Assembly: GCA_025463215.1 (NCBI GenBank)
Contig: JAOBWF010000245.1
Coordinates: forward strand, 1 to 64,000
DNA length: 64,000 nucleotides
Direction: 5' to 3'
From: Acidobacteriota bacterium
GTDB lineage: Bacteria; Acidobacteriota; Vicinamibacteria; Vicinamibacterales; CAVVIG01
Positions 9,303 through 16,724 of this stretch are shown here, piece after piece. Position numbers and translations under genes: made by a program. Position 1 is the first letter of the stretch. Every line of letters begins with the position of its first letter. The notes below the pieces were generated by a model, which saw nothing but the letters and a program-made list of their open reading frames with translations, did not search any database and was not told where the DNA came from.

Positions 9303-10514
9303 ATGGGATTGGTCGCGCTCGGCGTCACCGGCGGGATCGGCGCGTACAAGGCCGTCGAGGTCGCGCGCGGGCTGCAGAAGCGCGGCCACGAGGTCGTCGC
9401 GGTCATGACGCACTCGGCGACGCGTTTCGTCGGCGCCGTCACCTTCGAGGCGATCACGCGGCGGCGCGTCATCACCGATCAGTTCGAGGACGGCATGAAC
9501 GCCGACATCGAGCACATCGCGCTGGCGTCGACGATCGATCTGCTGCTCATCGCTCCGGCGACCGCCAACATCATCGGCAAGCTCGCCAACGGCATCGCCG
9601 ATGATTTCCTGTCGACGCTCTACACCGCGACGCGGGCGCCGCTGCTCATCGCGCCGGCGATGAACACCCAGATGTTCGCGCACGAGGCGGTGCGCAGGAA
9701 CCTCGACACGCTCGCCGCGCGCGGGGCGCGCTTCGTCGAGCCGGGCGAGGGGTATCTCGCGTGCGGCTGGATCGGCAAGGGGCGGCTCGCCGAGCCCGAC
9801 GAGATCGTTGCCGCCGCCGACGCGATCCTCCGGCCCGAGGGGCCGTTGCGCGGCCAGCGCGTGCTGGTCGCCGCCGGTCCGACCTACGAGGACTTCGATC
9901 CCGTCCGCTACATCGGCAACCGCTCGAGCGGGCGCATGGGCTACGCCATCGCGGCAGAAGCGGCGCGGCGCGGCGCCGCGGTGACCCTCGTCACCGGACC
10001 GACGACGATCGAGGCGCCGGCGGTACGCGAGGTCGTCAAGGTGCGCGGCGCCGGCGAGATGCATCAGGCCGTCATGGCGCGGGCCGGCGGCATGGACGTC
10101 GTCGTCATGGCCGCGGCCGTCGCCGATTACACGCCGGTCAATCGCGCCGCGCAAAAGGTCGCGAAGGACGCGGATACTCTGACGCTCGTCCTCAAGAAGA
10201 CGCCGGACATCCTCGGTGAACTGGGGCAGCGGCGGCTCGCCGCGGGATCGGGGCCGGTGCTGGTCGGCTTCGCCGCCGAAACCGAGGACGTCATCGCCCA
10301 CGCGAGCGCGAAGCGCGAGCGAAAGCACGCCGACCTCATCATTGCCAACGACGTATCGCGCACCGATGCCGGGTTCGACGTCGACACCAACGCGGTCACC
10401 ATCGTCGCCGCGTCCGGCGCGGAAAGCCTGCCGCTGCAGTCGAAAGCGCGGGTCGCAGCGGCGATCCTCGACCGCGTCGAGCGGCTGCTGACGTCGCGCG
10501 CGATCAAGGCGTAA
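9303..10514 (+). CDS. coaBC: Bifunctional phosphopantothenoylcysteine decarboxylase / phosphopantothenate-cysteine ligase
   Basis: Two consecutive steps of coenzyme A synthesis. The N-terminal CoaC flavoprotein domain (to about residue 180) has GVTGGIGAYK, the PAMNTQMF block and ACGWIGKGRLAEPDEI. The C-terminal CoaB ligase domain starts near residue 185 with VLVAAGPTYEDFDPVRYIGN, followed by SSGRMGYAIA. The total of 403 residues is normal. The next gene starts directly after the TAA. Confidence 0.95.
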   Translation: MGLVALGVTGGIGAYKAVEVARGLQKRGHEVVAVMTHSATRFVGAVTFEAITRRRVITDQFEDGMNADIEHIALASTIDLLLIAPATANIIGKLANGIADDFLSTLYTATRAPLLIAPAMNTQMFAHEAVRRNLDTLAARGARFVEPGEGYLACGWIGKGRLAEPDEIVAAADAILRPEGPLRGQRVLVAAGPTYEDFDPVRYIGNRSSGRMGYAIAAEAARRGAAVTLVTGPTTIEAPAVREVVKVRGAGEMHQAVMARAGGMDVVVMAAAVADYTPVNRAAQKVAKDADTLTLVLKKTPDILGELGQRRLAAGSGPVLVGFAAETEDVIAHASAKRERKHADLIIANDVSRTDAGFDVDTNAVTIVAASGAESLPLQSKARVAAAILDRVERLLTSRAIKA

Positions 10515-11255
10515 GTGGATCGCGATCAGCTCGCGGAACATTTGAAATTCGCGGCGGAGCTCGGCGTCGCCGGCGTCAGCCGCGACCCGGCCTGGCGCTC
10601 GCGCGCGCAGCCTGATGTCACGCCTGGATCAGATGCCGGTCCGATCTCGAGCCCGCAGAGTCAGCCGACGACGGCGCCGGTGACGTTCTTGAAAAATGCA
10701 GGCGAGGCGCTCGTCGCGATCCGCGAGGATATCGGCGACTGCACGCGCTGTAAGCTGCACACGCTCGGCCGTACGCAGGTCGTGTTCGGGGTCGGTAATG
10801 CCGACGCGGACCTGATGTTCGTCGGCGAGGCCCCGGGGGCGGACGAAGACGCGCAGGGTATTCCGTTCATCGGCCGGGCCGGTCAGCTGCTGACGAAGAT
10901 CATCGAAGCGATCGACCTGACGCGCGATGAGGTCTACATCGCGAACATCATCAAGTGCCGGCCGCCGCAGAACCGCAATCCGGAGAACGACGAAGTCGAG
11001 TCGTGTGAGCCGTTCCTTTTCCGGCAGATCGAGGTGATCAGGCCGAAGGTGATCGTGGCGCTCGGCAAGTATGCGGCGCAGACGCTGCTGAAGAGCGACA
11101 CGCCGATTTCGCGGCTGCGCGGGCAGGTGCTCGACTATCGCGGCGCGAAGCTGGTGCCGACGTTTCATCCTGCGTACCTGCTGCGCAACCCGTCCTCGAA
11201 GCGCGAGGTATGGGAAGATATGAAACTGGTCAAACGACTGCTGACTGAGAGTTGA
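10515..11255 (+). CDS. Family 4 uracil-DNA glycosylase (Fe-S)
   Basis: Removes uracil from DNA at the start of base-excision repair. The 246 residues carry four cysteines for a 4Fe-4S cluster: CTRC, then KCRPP and ESCEP. The active-site motif [20 protein letters not shown] is present, and the DNA-binding motif HPAYLLRNP is near the C-terminus. The first 60 residues are a low-complexity N-terminal extension. GTG start immediately after the coaBC stop. Confidence 0.93.
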   Translation: MDRDQLAEHLKFAAELGVAGVSRDPAWRSRAQPDVTPGSDAGPISSPQSQPTTAPVTFLKNAGEALVAIREDIGDCTRCKLHTLGRTQVVFGVGNADADLMFVGEAPGADEDAQGIPFIGRAGQLLTKIIEAIDLTRDEVYIANIIKCRPPQNRNPENDEVESCEPFLFRQIEVIRPKVIVALGKYAAQTLLKSDTPISRLRGQVLDYRGAKLVPTFHPAYLLRNPSSKREVWEDMKLVKRLLTES

Positions 11256-11261
11256 CGACTC

Positions 11262-11393
11262 AGAACTCAAAACTCAGAACTCAAAACTGGGAACTCGAAC
11301 CGGAGTTTCCGAGTGTCAGTTGTGAGTTTTGAGTTCTGAGTTCTGACTTCTGAGTTCTGACTTCTGAGTTCTGAGTTCTGAGTTCTGAGTTCT
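11262..11393 (+). repeat. Opposing heptamer arrays between udg and priA
   Basis: The left arm (11262-11297) holds about five copies of AGAACTC or AAAACTC. The right arm (11324-11393) holds ten perfect-register 7-mers, mostly GAGTTCT with GAGTTTT and GACTTCT variants. The arms are complementary, so the RNA or single strand could fold into a long hairpin with a 26-base centre. The array stops seven bases before the priA start codon. Not CRISPR: there are no spacers. Confidence 0.9.
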
Positions 11394-11400
11394 CTGTGTT

Positions 11401-13689
11401 TTGCTGATAAGCGTAGCCGTCCCCGTTCCCAATCTCGACCTGCTGACTTATGCGGTGCCCGACGGTGTCGCGGTGCCGTGCGTCGGCGCGCGCGTCGTCG
11501 TGCCGCTCGGCACCCGGGTGGTCACCGGGATCGTCGTCGAGGTGAACGTCGAGCCGGGAACGGCAGCGGCGAAACCGATCCGCGAAGTGCTCGATGCGGC
11601 CGCATTCGTGCCGGCCGACGTCGTCAGCCTGGCGCGCTGGACCGCGGAGTATTACGCGGCCGGCGTCGGCGATACGATCCCGGCGCTGCTGCCGCCGATG
11701 GCGCGCGGCGGCCGCGCCGATGCTCACAAGACCGCGCGGATGGCGGCGATCACGGCGATGGGGCACGAAGCGCTCAGCGGCGACGAGAAGTTGACCGCGA
11801 AACAACGTGAGGCGCTCGAGCTTCTGGCCGGCACGCCGACAGGCCTGGCGACCGCCGTCATGGCGACCCGCGGCATTGCCGCGGATGCAATCTCCCGCCT
11901 CGCCAAACGTGGCTATATCAGCCTCCGTCAGGAGCGCATCGACCGCGATCCCTTCGATCGGGGTCAGGTTGGGGTCGGGGTAGGGTCAGGTTGGGGTCAG
12001 GTTGGGGTCGGATTAGGGTCTGACCCCAACCTGACCCCTGTTGCGGCTGTGGCGAGCCTGTCGGAGGCTGGGCGTCAGCTGACGATGGAGCAGGGGGACG
12101 CCCTGGTGCGGCTCGAGCGGCTCGCGGCGGCGCGCGCGTTCAAGGTCGCGCTGCTGCACGGCGTCACCGGCAGCGGCAAAACCGAGGTCTACATCCGGCT
12201 CTCCGCCGCCGTCCGCGCCTCCGGCCGCCGCGTCCTGATGCTGGTCCCAGAAATCGCCCTGACGCCGGCCGCCGCCGCCCTCTTCCGCCAGGCGTTCGGC
12301 GAGCGCGTCGCCGTCCAGCACAGCGGCCTCTCCGACGGCGAGCGCCACGATCAATGGCAGCGCATCCGCCGCGGCGACATCGACATCGTCGTCGGCACCC
12401 GATCCGCCGTGTTCGCGCCGCTCGAGCAGGTCGGCCTGATCGTCGTCGACGAGGAGCACGACGGCTCCTACAAACAGGAGGAGAGCCCACGCTACAACGG
12501 CCGCGACGTCGCGATCGTCCGCGCCCAGCGCGCCGGCGCCCTCGTCGTCCTCGGATCCGCGACGCCGTCGATGGAGAGCTATCACAACGCGATGACCGGC
12601 AAGTACGAGCGCGTCGTGCTCGAACGCCGCGTGCTCGATCGGCCGCTGGCGTCGGTGAGCGTCGTCGACATGCGCGAGGAGTACGCCGCGGAAGGCCCCG
12701 ACGTGATCCTCAGCCGCGCGCTGCGCGACGGGATGCAGGCGCGGCTCGAGCGCAAGGAACAGTCGCTCGTCCTCCTCAACCGGCGCGGCTTCGCGACGGC
12801 GGTGTTCTGCCGCCAGTGCGCCGGCACGATCGATTGTCCGAACTGCAGCGTGTCGCTGGTCGTCCATGGCGAGGGCAACGCCCGCCGCGCCCGCTGCCAC
12901 TACTGCAACTACACGTCGCGCGTGCCGCCGGCGTGCCCGCTCTGCGCCGGACCGTACCTCGAACAGGCGGGCTTCGGCACCGAACGGGTGGAGGCTGAAG
13001 TGAAGAAGGCGTGCCCCGAGGCGCGCGTCGCCCGGCTCGATCGCGACTCGATCCGCAGGAAAGGATCGCTCGCGTCGCTGCTGTCGCGGTTCCGCGACGG
13101 TGCGATCGACGTCCTCGTCGGCACCCAGATGATCGCGAAGGGACACGACTTCCCGCGCGTGACCCTGGTCGGCGTCGTGTCCGCTGACGTCGGTCTCGGC
13201 CTCGCCGACTTCCGCGCGTCGGAGCGCACGTTCCAGCTGCTGACGCAGGTCGCCGGCCGCGCCGGACGCGGCGAGGTGCTCGGCGAAGCGATCGTGCAGA
13301 CGCTGTATCCGGATCACTACAGCATCCAGCTCGCGTGCCGCCAGGATTTTCCCGCCTTCTACGACCGCGAGATGAAGTTCCGCACCGCGATGCGCTACCC
13401 GCCGATGATCTCGCTGGTCAATGCCGTCGTCCGCTCGCGCACCTTCGCCGGGGCGATGGACGATGCGGCGGACATCGTCGACAAAGTGCGGCTGGCCGAT
13501 CGCGGACTGCGGATTCTCGGCCCCGCACCGGCGCCGCTCGGCAAGCTGCGCGGCGAATATCGCGCCCAGCTGCTGATCAAGGGCATGAACCGGAAGAAAA
13601 TTCGCGAAGCGATCCAGTCGGCGCTCGCCGCACGGCCCGAGCTTCAGCGCCGCGTGGTCGTCGACGTCGACCCGTTATCGGTCCTGTGA
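11401..13689 (+). CDS. priA: Primosomal replication restart helicase PriA
   Basis: Restarts stalled replication forks: a 3'-5' helicase that loads the primosome. 762 residues. The N-terminal DNA-binding domain begins ISVAVPVPNLDLLTYAVP; helicase motifs GVTGSGKTEVY (about residue 253) and VDEEHD follow, then eight cysteines in four pairs (CRQC, CPNC, CHYC, CPLC) for the two zinc sites. TTG start at 11401. About residues 187-213 are encoded by an inverted GGGGTC-type repeat and are rich in Gly/Val; this insertion lies just ahead of the helicase domain. Confidence 0.95.
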   Translation: MLISVAVPVPNLDLLTYAVPDGVAVPCVGARVVVPLGTRVVTGIVVEVNVEPGTAAAKPIREVLDAAAFVPADVVSLARWTAEYYAAGVGDTIPALLPPMARGGRADAHKTARMAAITAMGHEALSGDEKLTAKQREALELLAGTPTGLATAVMATRGIAADAISRLAKRGYISLRQERIDRDPFDRGQVGVGVGSGWGQVGVGLGSDPNLTPVAAVASLSEAGRQLTMEQGDALVRLERLAAARAFKVALLHGVTGSGKTEVYIRLSAAVRASGRRVLMLVPEIALTPAAAALFRQAFGERVAVQHSGLSDGERHDQWQRIRRGDIDIVVGTRSAVFAPLEQVGLIVVDEEHDGSYKQEESPRYNGRDVAIVRAQRAGALVVLGSATPSMESYHNAMTGKYERVVLERRVLDRPLASVSVVDMREEYAAEGPDVILSRALRDGMQARLERKEQSLVLLNRRGFATAVFCRQCAGTIDCPNCSVSLVVHGEGNARRARCHYCNYTSRVPPACPLCAGPYLEQAGFGTERVEAEVKKACPEARVARLDRDSIRRKGSLASLLSRFRDGAIDVLVGTQMIAKGHDFPRVTLVGVVSADVGLGLADFRASERTFQLLTQVAGRAGRGEVLGEAIVQTLYPDHYSIQLACRQDFPAFYDREMKFRTAMRYPPMISLVNAVVRSRTFAGAMDDAADIVDKVRLADRGLRILGPAPAPLGKLRGEYRAQLLIKGMNRKKIREAIQSALAARPELQRRVVVDVDPLSVL
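11960..12038 (+). repeat. In-frame inverted repeat of GGGGTC units inside priA
   Basis: Several copies of GGGGTCAGGTTGGGGTC-like units run from 11960 to about 12020 and are answered by TGACCCCAACCTGACCCC at 12021-12038, giving an inverted repeat. The length keeps the priA frame open and adds a Gly/Val-rich linker. It looks like an interspersed palindromic repeat that inserted without breaking the gene. Confidence 0.85.
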
Positions 13690-13768
13690 GATTTCAGAGG
13701 GTAGATGTCAGCGTTCAGACTGGGATTGCAGATGAACGTGAAATCTGAATCGACCATCTGAAATATTC

Positions 13769-14710
13769 CTATCGCCCGATGAGCTCCATCGGACGGATCG
13801 GCGCCGGCGTGAAGCAGAGGGCGAACATGATCACCGCGAACAGCGCGAGCAGCAGGCGGCCGCGGCTGAGCGGGACCTCTTCGTCGAACACCCGCGGATG
13901 CCGCGGGCCGAAGAAATACAGCATCGCGACGATCATCATGGTCCACACGATCCAGCTGTAGGTGAACAAGGCGAGCACGATCGCGCCGCTCACCATCGCG
14001 TAGGTCACATACGTCGACCAGCGCGGTCCGAGCACCGAGTACGAGATGTGGCCGCCGTCAAGCTGGCCGATCGGGAACAGATTGAGGGCGGTCGCCAGCA
14101 TGCCGAACCACGCGGCGAAGGCCATCGGATGCATGTTCAGCGAATAGCCGTCCGGCTGCGTTCCCCAGATCACCCACGATGCGAACTTGAACAGCAGCGG
14201 CTCGCCGAGCTCGAGCATGTCACCGGAGCTTGCCGGCAGCTTGACGACGTGCGACATCGCCAGGCCGATGAACAACGCCGGCACCGCGATCACGAACCCG
14301 GCGATCGGCCCCGCGATGCCGATGTCGAACAGCATTTTCTTGCTCGGGATCGGCTCGCGGATGCGGATGAACGCCCCCATGGTGCCGGTCAGGAAAGGCG
14401 GCGGCACCGGAATGAAAAACGGCAGCGACGCATCGACGTCATAATAGCGGCACGCGAAATAGTGGCCGAGCTCGTGGCAACCGAGGATCCCGAGGATCGT
14501 CATGCTGTACCAGAGCCCGCGGATCGCCAGCGCGCCAACCGGCATGGGCAGCGCGGTCGAACCTCTGTAGTCGTCGAGGTAGCTGGCGTACTGCATCGTC
14601 CCGACCAGCGTGGTGCTTGCTATAGTCAGGGCGAACAACAGAACGTGCAGCCACACACGATCTTGGAACTTCGGCCTGGGCTGCCAGGCGAGCGGCGGAA
14701 AGGGGTCCAA
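13769..14710 (-). CDS. Site-2-type M50 metalloprotease
   Basis: An intramembrane zinc protease of 313 residues with about six hydrophobic segments. The zinc site HELGH is at residues 79-83, and the second conserved motif NLFPIGQLDGGH at about 210-221 supplies the third ligand. Proteins of this short type cleave membrane-bound regulators or clean up membrane remnants; no PDZ domain is visible. It starts one base after the HU stop and is probably transcribed with HU. Confidence 0.9.
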   Translation of the reverse strand: MDPFPPLAWQPRPKFQDRVWLHVLLFALTIASTTLVGTMQYASYLDDYRGSTALPMPVGALAIRGLWYSMTILGILGCHELGHYFACRYYDVDASLPFFIPVPPPFLTGTMGAFIRIREPIPSKKMLFDIGIAGPIAGFVIAVPALFIGLAMSHVVKLPASSGDMLELGEPLLFKFASWVIWGTQPDGYSLNMHPMAFAAWFGMLATALNLFPIGQLDGGHISYSVLGPRWSTYVTYAMVSGAIVLALFTYSWIVWTMMIVAMLYFFGPRHPRVFDEEVPLSRGRLLLALFAVIMFALCFTPAPIRPMELIGR

Positions 14711-14711
14711 G

Positions 14712-14981
14712 TTAGCCGATGTTCTGGAGGTCTTTGCCCGGCTTGAAGCGGATGGTGCGCCCCGGCGGGATGCGCACTTCCTTGCCGGTCCGGGGGTTGC
14801 GGCCGATGCCGCGCTTGCGCGGCTTCACCTGGAACACGCCGAAGCCGCGCAGCTCGATCCGTTCTCCGCGCTGCATCGAGGTCCGCATCGCGTCGAACAC
14901 CGCGTCGACGGCCACCTCGGCTTTGACCTTGGTGATGTCGGCGATCTTCGAAACTTCGTTGACGATGTCGACCTTGATCAT
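14712..14981 (-). CDS. HU/IHF-family DNA-bending protein
   Basis: An 89-residue nucleoid protein. It has the DNABII helices (KVDIVNEVSKIADITKVKAE), ELRGFGVFQVKPRKRG and the arm GRNPRTGKEVRIPPGRTIRFKPGK with the intercalating proline. HU and IHF cannot be separated safely from sequence alone. A strong promoter lies just upstream, and AGGAG is seen ahead of the ATG. Confidence 0.95.
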   Translation of the reverse strand: MIKVDIVNEVSKIADITKVKAEVAVDAVFDAMRTSMQRGERIELRGFGVFQVKPRKRGIGRNPRTGKEVRIPPGRTIRFKPGKDLQNIG

Positions 14982-15009
14982 GCTTAGGGACTCCTGACGG
15001 CTTGTAAAT

Positions 15010-15038
15010 ACTATAGATTGTGAGACTTACGCTGTCAA
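15010..15038 (-). promoter_or_regulatory. Canonical sigma-70 promoter for the HU-M50 operon
   Basis: Read on the minus strand, TTGACA at 15038-15033, a 17-bp spacer and TATAGT at 15015-15010. Consensus quality and spacing are near ideal, and it lies about 30 bp ahead of the HU start. Confidence 0.8.
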
Positions 15039-15063
15039 GGCTGAGGCTAAGTGAAAGTGGTGA

Positions 15064-16581
15064 ATGTCCCGTAAATCGCCCTCTGTCGTGCTCGTCGGCC
15101 GCCCCAACGTCGGCAAGTCCACCCTGTTCAACCGGATGACCGGCAGCCGCCGCGCGATCGTCAATCCGATGGCCGGTACCACGCGCGACGCGCTCGCCCG
15201 CCCGGTCGTCTGGCGCGGCACGTCCTTCCAACTGTTCGATACGGGAGGGTTATACGGCGAGAGTCAGGACCCTCTGCACGAGCTGGTCGTCACCCAGGGG
15301 CAGCGCGCCATCGTCGGCGCCGATCTGCTGGTGCTGCTCGTCGACGGCCGCGAGGGGCTGATCCCCGGCGACGAGCGGATTGCGCGCGAGCTGCGCGAAA
15401 CCGGCATCCCGGTGATCCTGGCGATCAACAAGACCGACGACAAGCGCTCGCAGAAGTCGGCGATGGAATTCTTTCAGCTCGGCTTTGACCCCGTGACCGA
15501 GATCTCCGCCGAGCACGGCGCCGGCGTCGCCGAGCTGCTCGACGAGATTGTGTCCCGCGTGAAGGGGACGGCCCCCGCCGAGGGCTCTGGGCTCAAGGCG
15601 CAGGACTCGGAAGAACGCGCTCAGGCCCCAGCCGTCAGCTCTGACGTGGCCGACGTCGAGACGCGGTTTGCGATCGTCGGTCGGCCGAATGTCGGCAAGT
15701 CTTCGCTGGTGAACCGGCTGCTGCGGACCGAGCGCGTGCTCGTCAGCGACATGCCGGGGACGACGCGCGATGCGATCGATTCGCCGCTGCTGTGGCACCG
15801 ACGTCATTTCCGGATCATCGACACCGCCGGCATGCGGCGGCCGGGGCGCGTCGCCGGCGGCGGCAAAGTCGAGATGGTCAGCGTCTCGCTCGCCAAGGAG
15901 TCGATCGCCAACGCCGACGTCGTCGCGCTCGTGATCGACGCGAGCACCGGCGCCTCGGATCAGGATGCGGCAATCGGCGGGGAAGCCGACCGCGCCGGGC
16001 GCGGCATCGTGATCATCGTCAACAAGTGGGATCTCGTGAAGACCGAGGATCACACCTTCGTCCAGCGCTTCGACGACAAGCTGCGCCAGGGGATGCGCTT
16101 CCTCGACTTCGCGCCGATCCTCCACATCTCCGCGCTCACCGGCGAGCGGACGACGAAGGTGCTCGAGACCATGGACAAGGTGGCGGCCGCGCGGCGGGTC
16201 CGCGTGCCGACGCCGGCGCTCAACAAGTTCATCGAGAAGGTGACCGCGGCAAACCCGCCCGTCAGCCCAGGACGCAAGCACGTGCGCATCATGTACGCCG
16301 CGCAGACCGGCGTCGCACCGCCGTCGTTCCTCTTTTTCACCAACGTCGCGACGACGTTCCATTTCTCGTACGAGCGGTTTCTGATCAACAAGCTGCGCGA
16401 GGAATTCGGGTTCCTCGGCTCGCCGATCCGCATCCAGGTGCGCCGCCGGGATCGGAACACGAACGTCGGCGGCACTCGCAAGTCGAAGCCGGTGCGCCAC
16501 GGGGCGAAGAAGAACACGGTGGCGAAGGAGCGCAAGGATCGCCGCGCCCGCAAGAACCGGCGCGACAAGAAAGAACGCTGA
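15064..16581 (+). CDS. der: Ribosome-assembly GTPase Der (EngA)
   Basis: A tandem GTPase for 50S subunit maturation, 505 residues. G domain 1: GRPNVGKST (12-20), DTGG, NKTD. G domain 2: GRPNVGKSS near residue 205, DTAGM, NKWD. A KH-like C-terminal domain follows and the protein ends in a long Lys/Arg-rich tail, expected for rRNA contact. The linker between the G domains is an unusually long polar stretch (about residues 170-200). Divergent from the HU gene. Confidence 0.95.
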   Translation: MSRKSPSVVLVGRPNVGKSTLFNRMTGSRRAIVNPMAGTTRDALARPVVWRGTSFQLFDTGGLYGESQDPLHELVVTQGQRAIVGADLLVLLVDGREGLIPGDERIARELRETGIPVILAINKTDDKRSQKSAMEFFQLGFDPVTEISAEHGAGVAELLDEIVSRVKGTAPAEGSGLKAQDSEERAQAPAVSSDVADVETRFAIVGRPNVGKSSLVNRLLRTERVLVSDMPGTTRDAIDSPLLWHRRHFRIIDTAGMRRPGRVAGGGKVEMVSVSLAKESIANADVVALVIDASTGASDQDAAIGGEADRAGRGIVIIVNKWDLVKTEDHTFVQRFDDKLRQGMRFLDFAPILHISALTGERTTKVLETMDKVAAARRVRVPTPALNKFIEKVTAANPPVSPGRKHVRIMYAAQTGVAPPSFLFFTNVATTFHFSYERFLINKLREEFGFLGSPIRIQVRRRDRNTNVGGTRKSKPVRHGAKKNTVAKERKDRRARKNRRDKKER

Positions 16582-16605
16582 TATACTCGAAAACGCCCAA
16601 GTTCT

Positions 16606-16722
16606 GCGCCACTCGCAGGACGCGGGGGACCCAAGCACGTGGGGCGTAGCGAGATCGTCTCGCCGGACACTTCCGAGTCCGAGCCCGTCAGCTAACCCCG
16701 CCGGCGTCAGACGGAAGGCTCG
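16606..16722 (+). ncRNA. c-di-AMP riboswitch (ydaO-yuaA type)
   Basis: The 5' leader of the permease gene contains the conserved blocks of this class in order: GGGGGACCCA (16624-16633), TGGGGCG, CCGGACAC, GAGCCCGTCAGCTAACCCCG (16681-16700), then GGCGTC. Known members bind c-di-AMP and turn expression off, typically ahead of potassium or osmolyte transport genes. Boundaries are approximate, and no separate terminator hairpin is obvious, so control may act on translation. Confidence 0.88.
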
Positions 16723-16724
16723 TT

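Noticed and set aside
11262-11393. CRISPR-like array
   Set aside because: The units are only 7 bp, contiguous and without spacers; no cas genes nearby.
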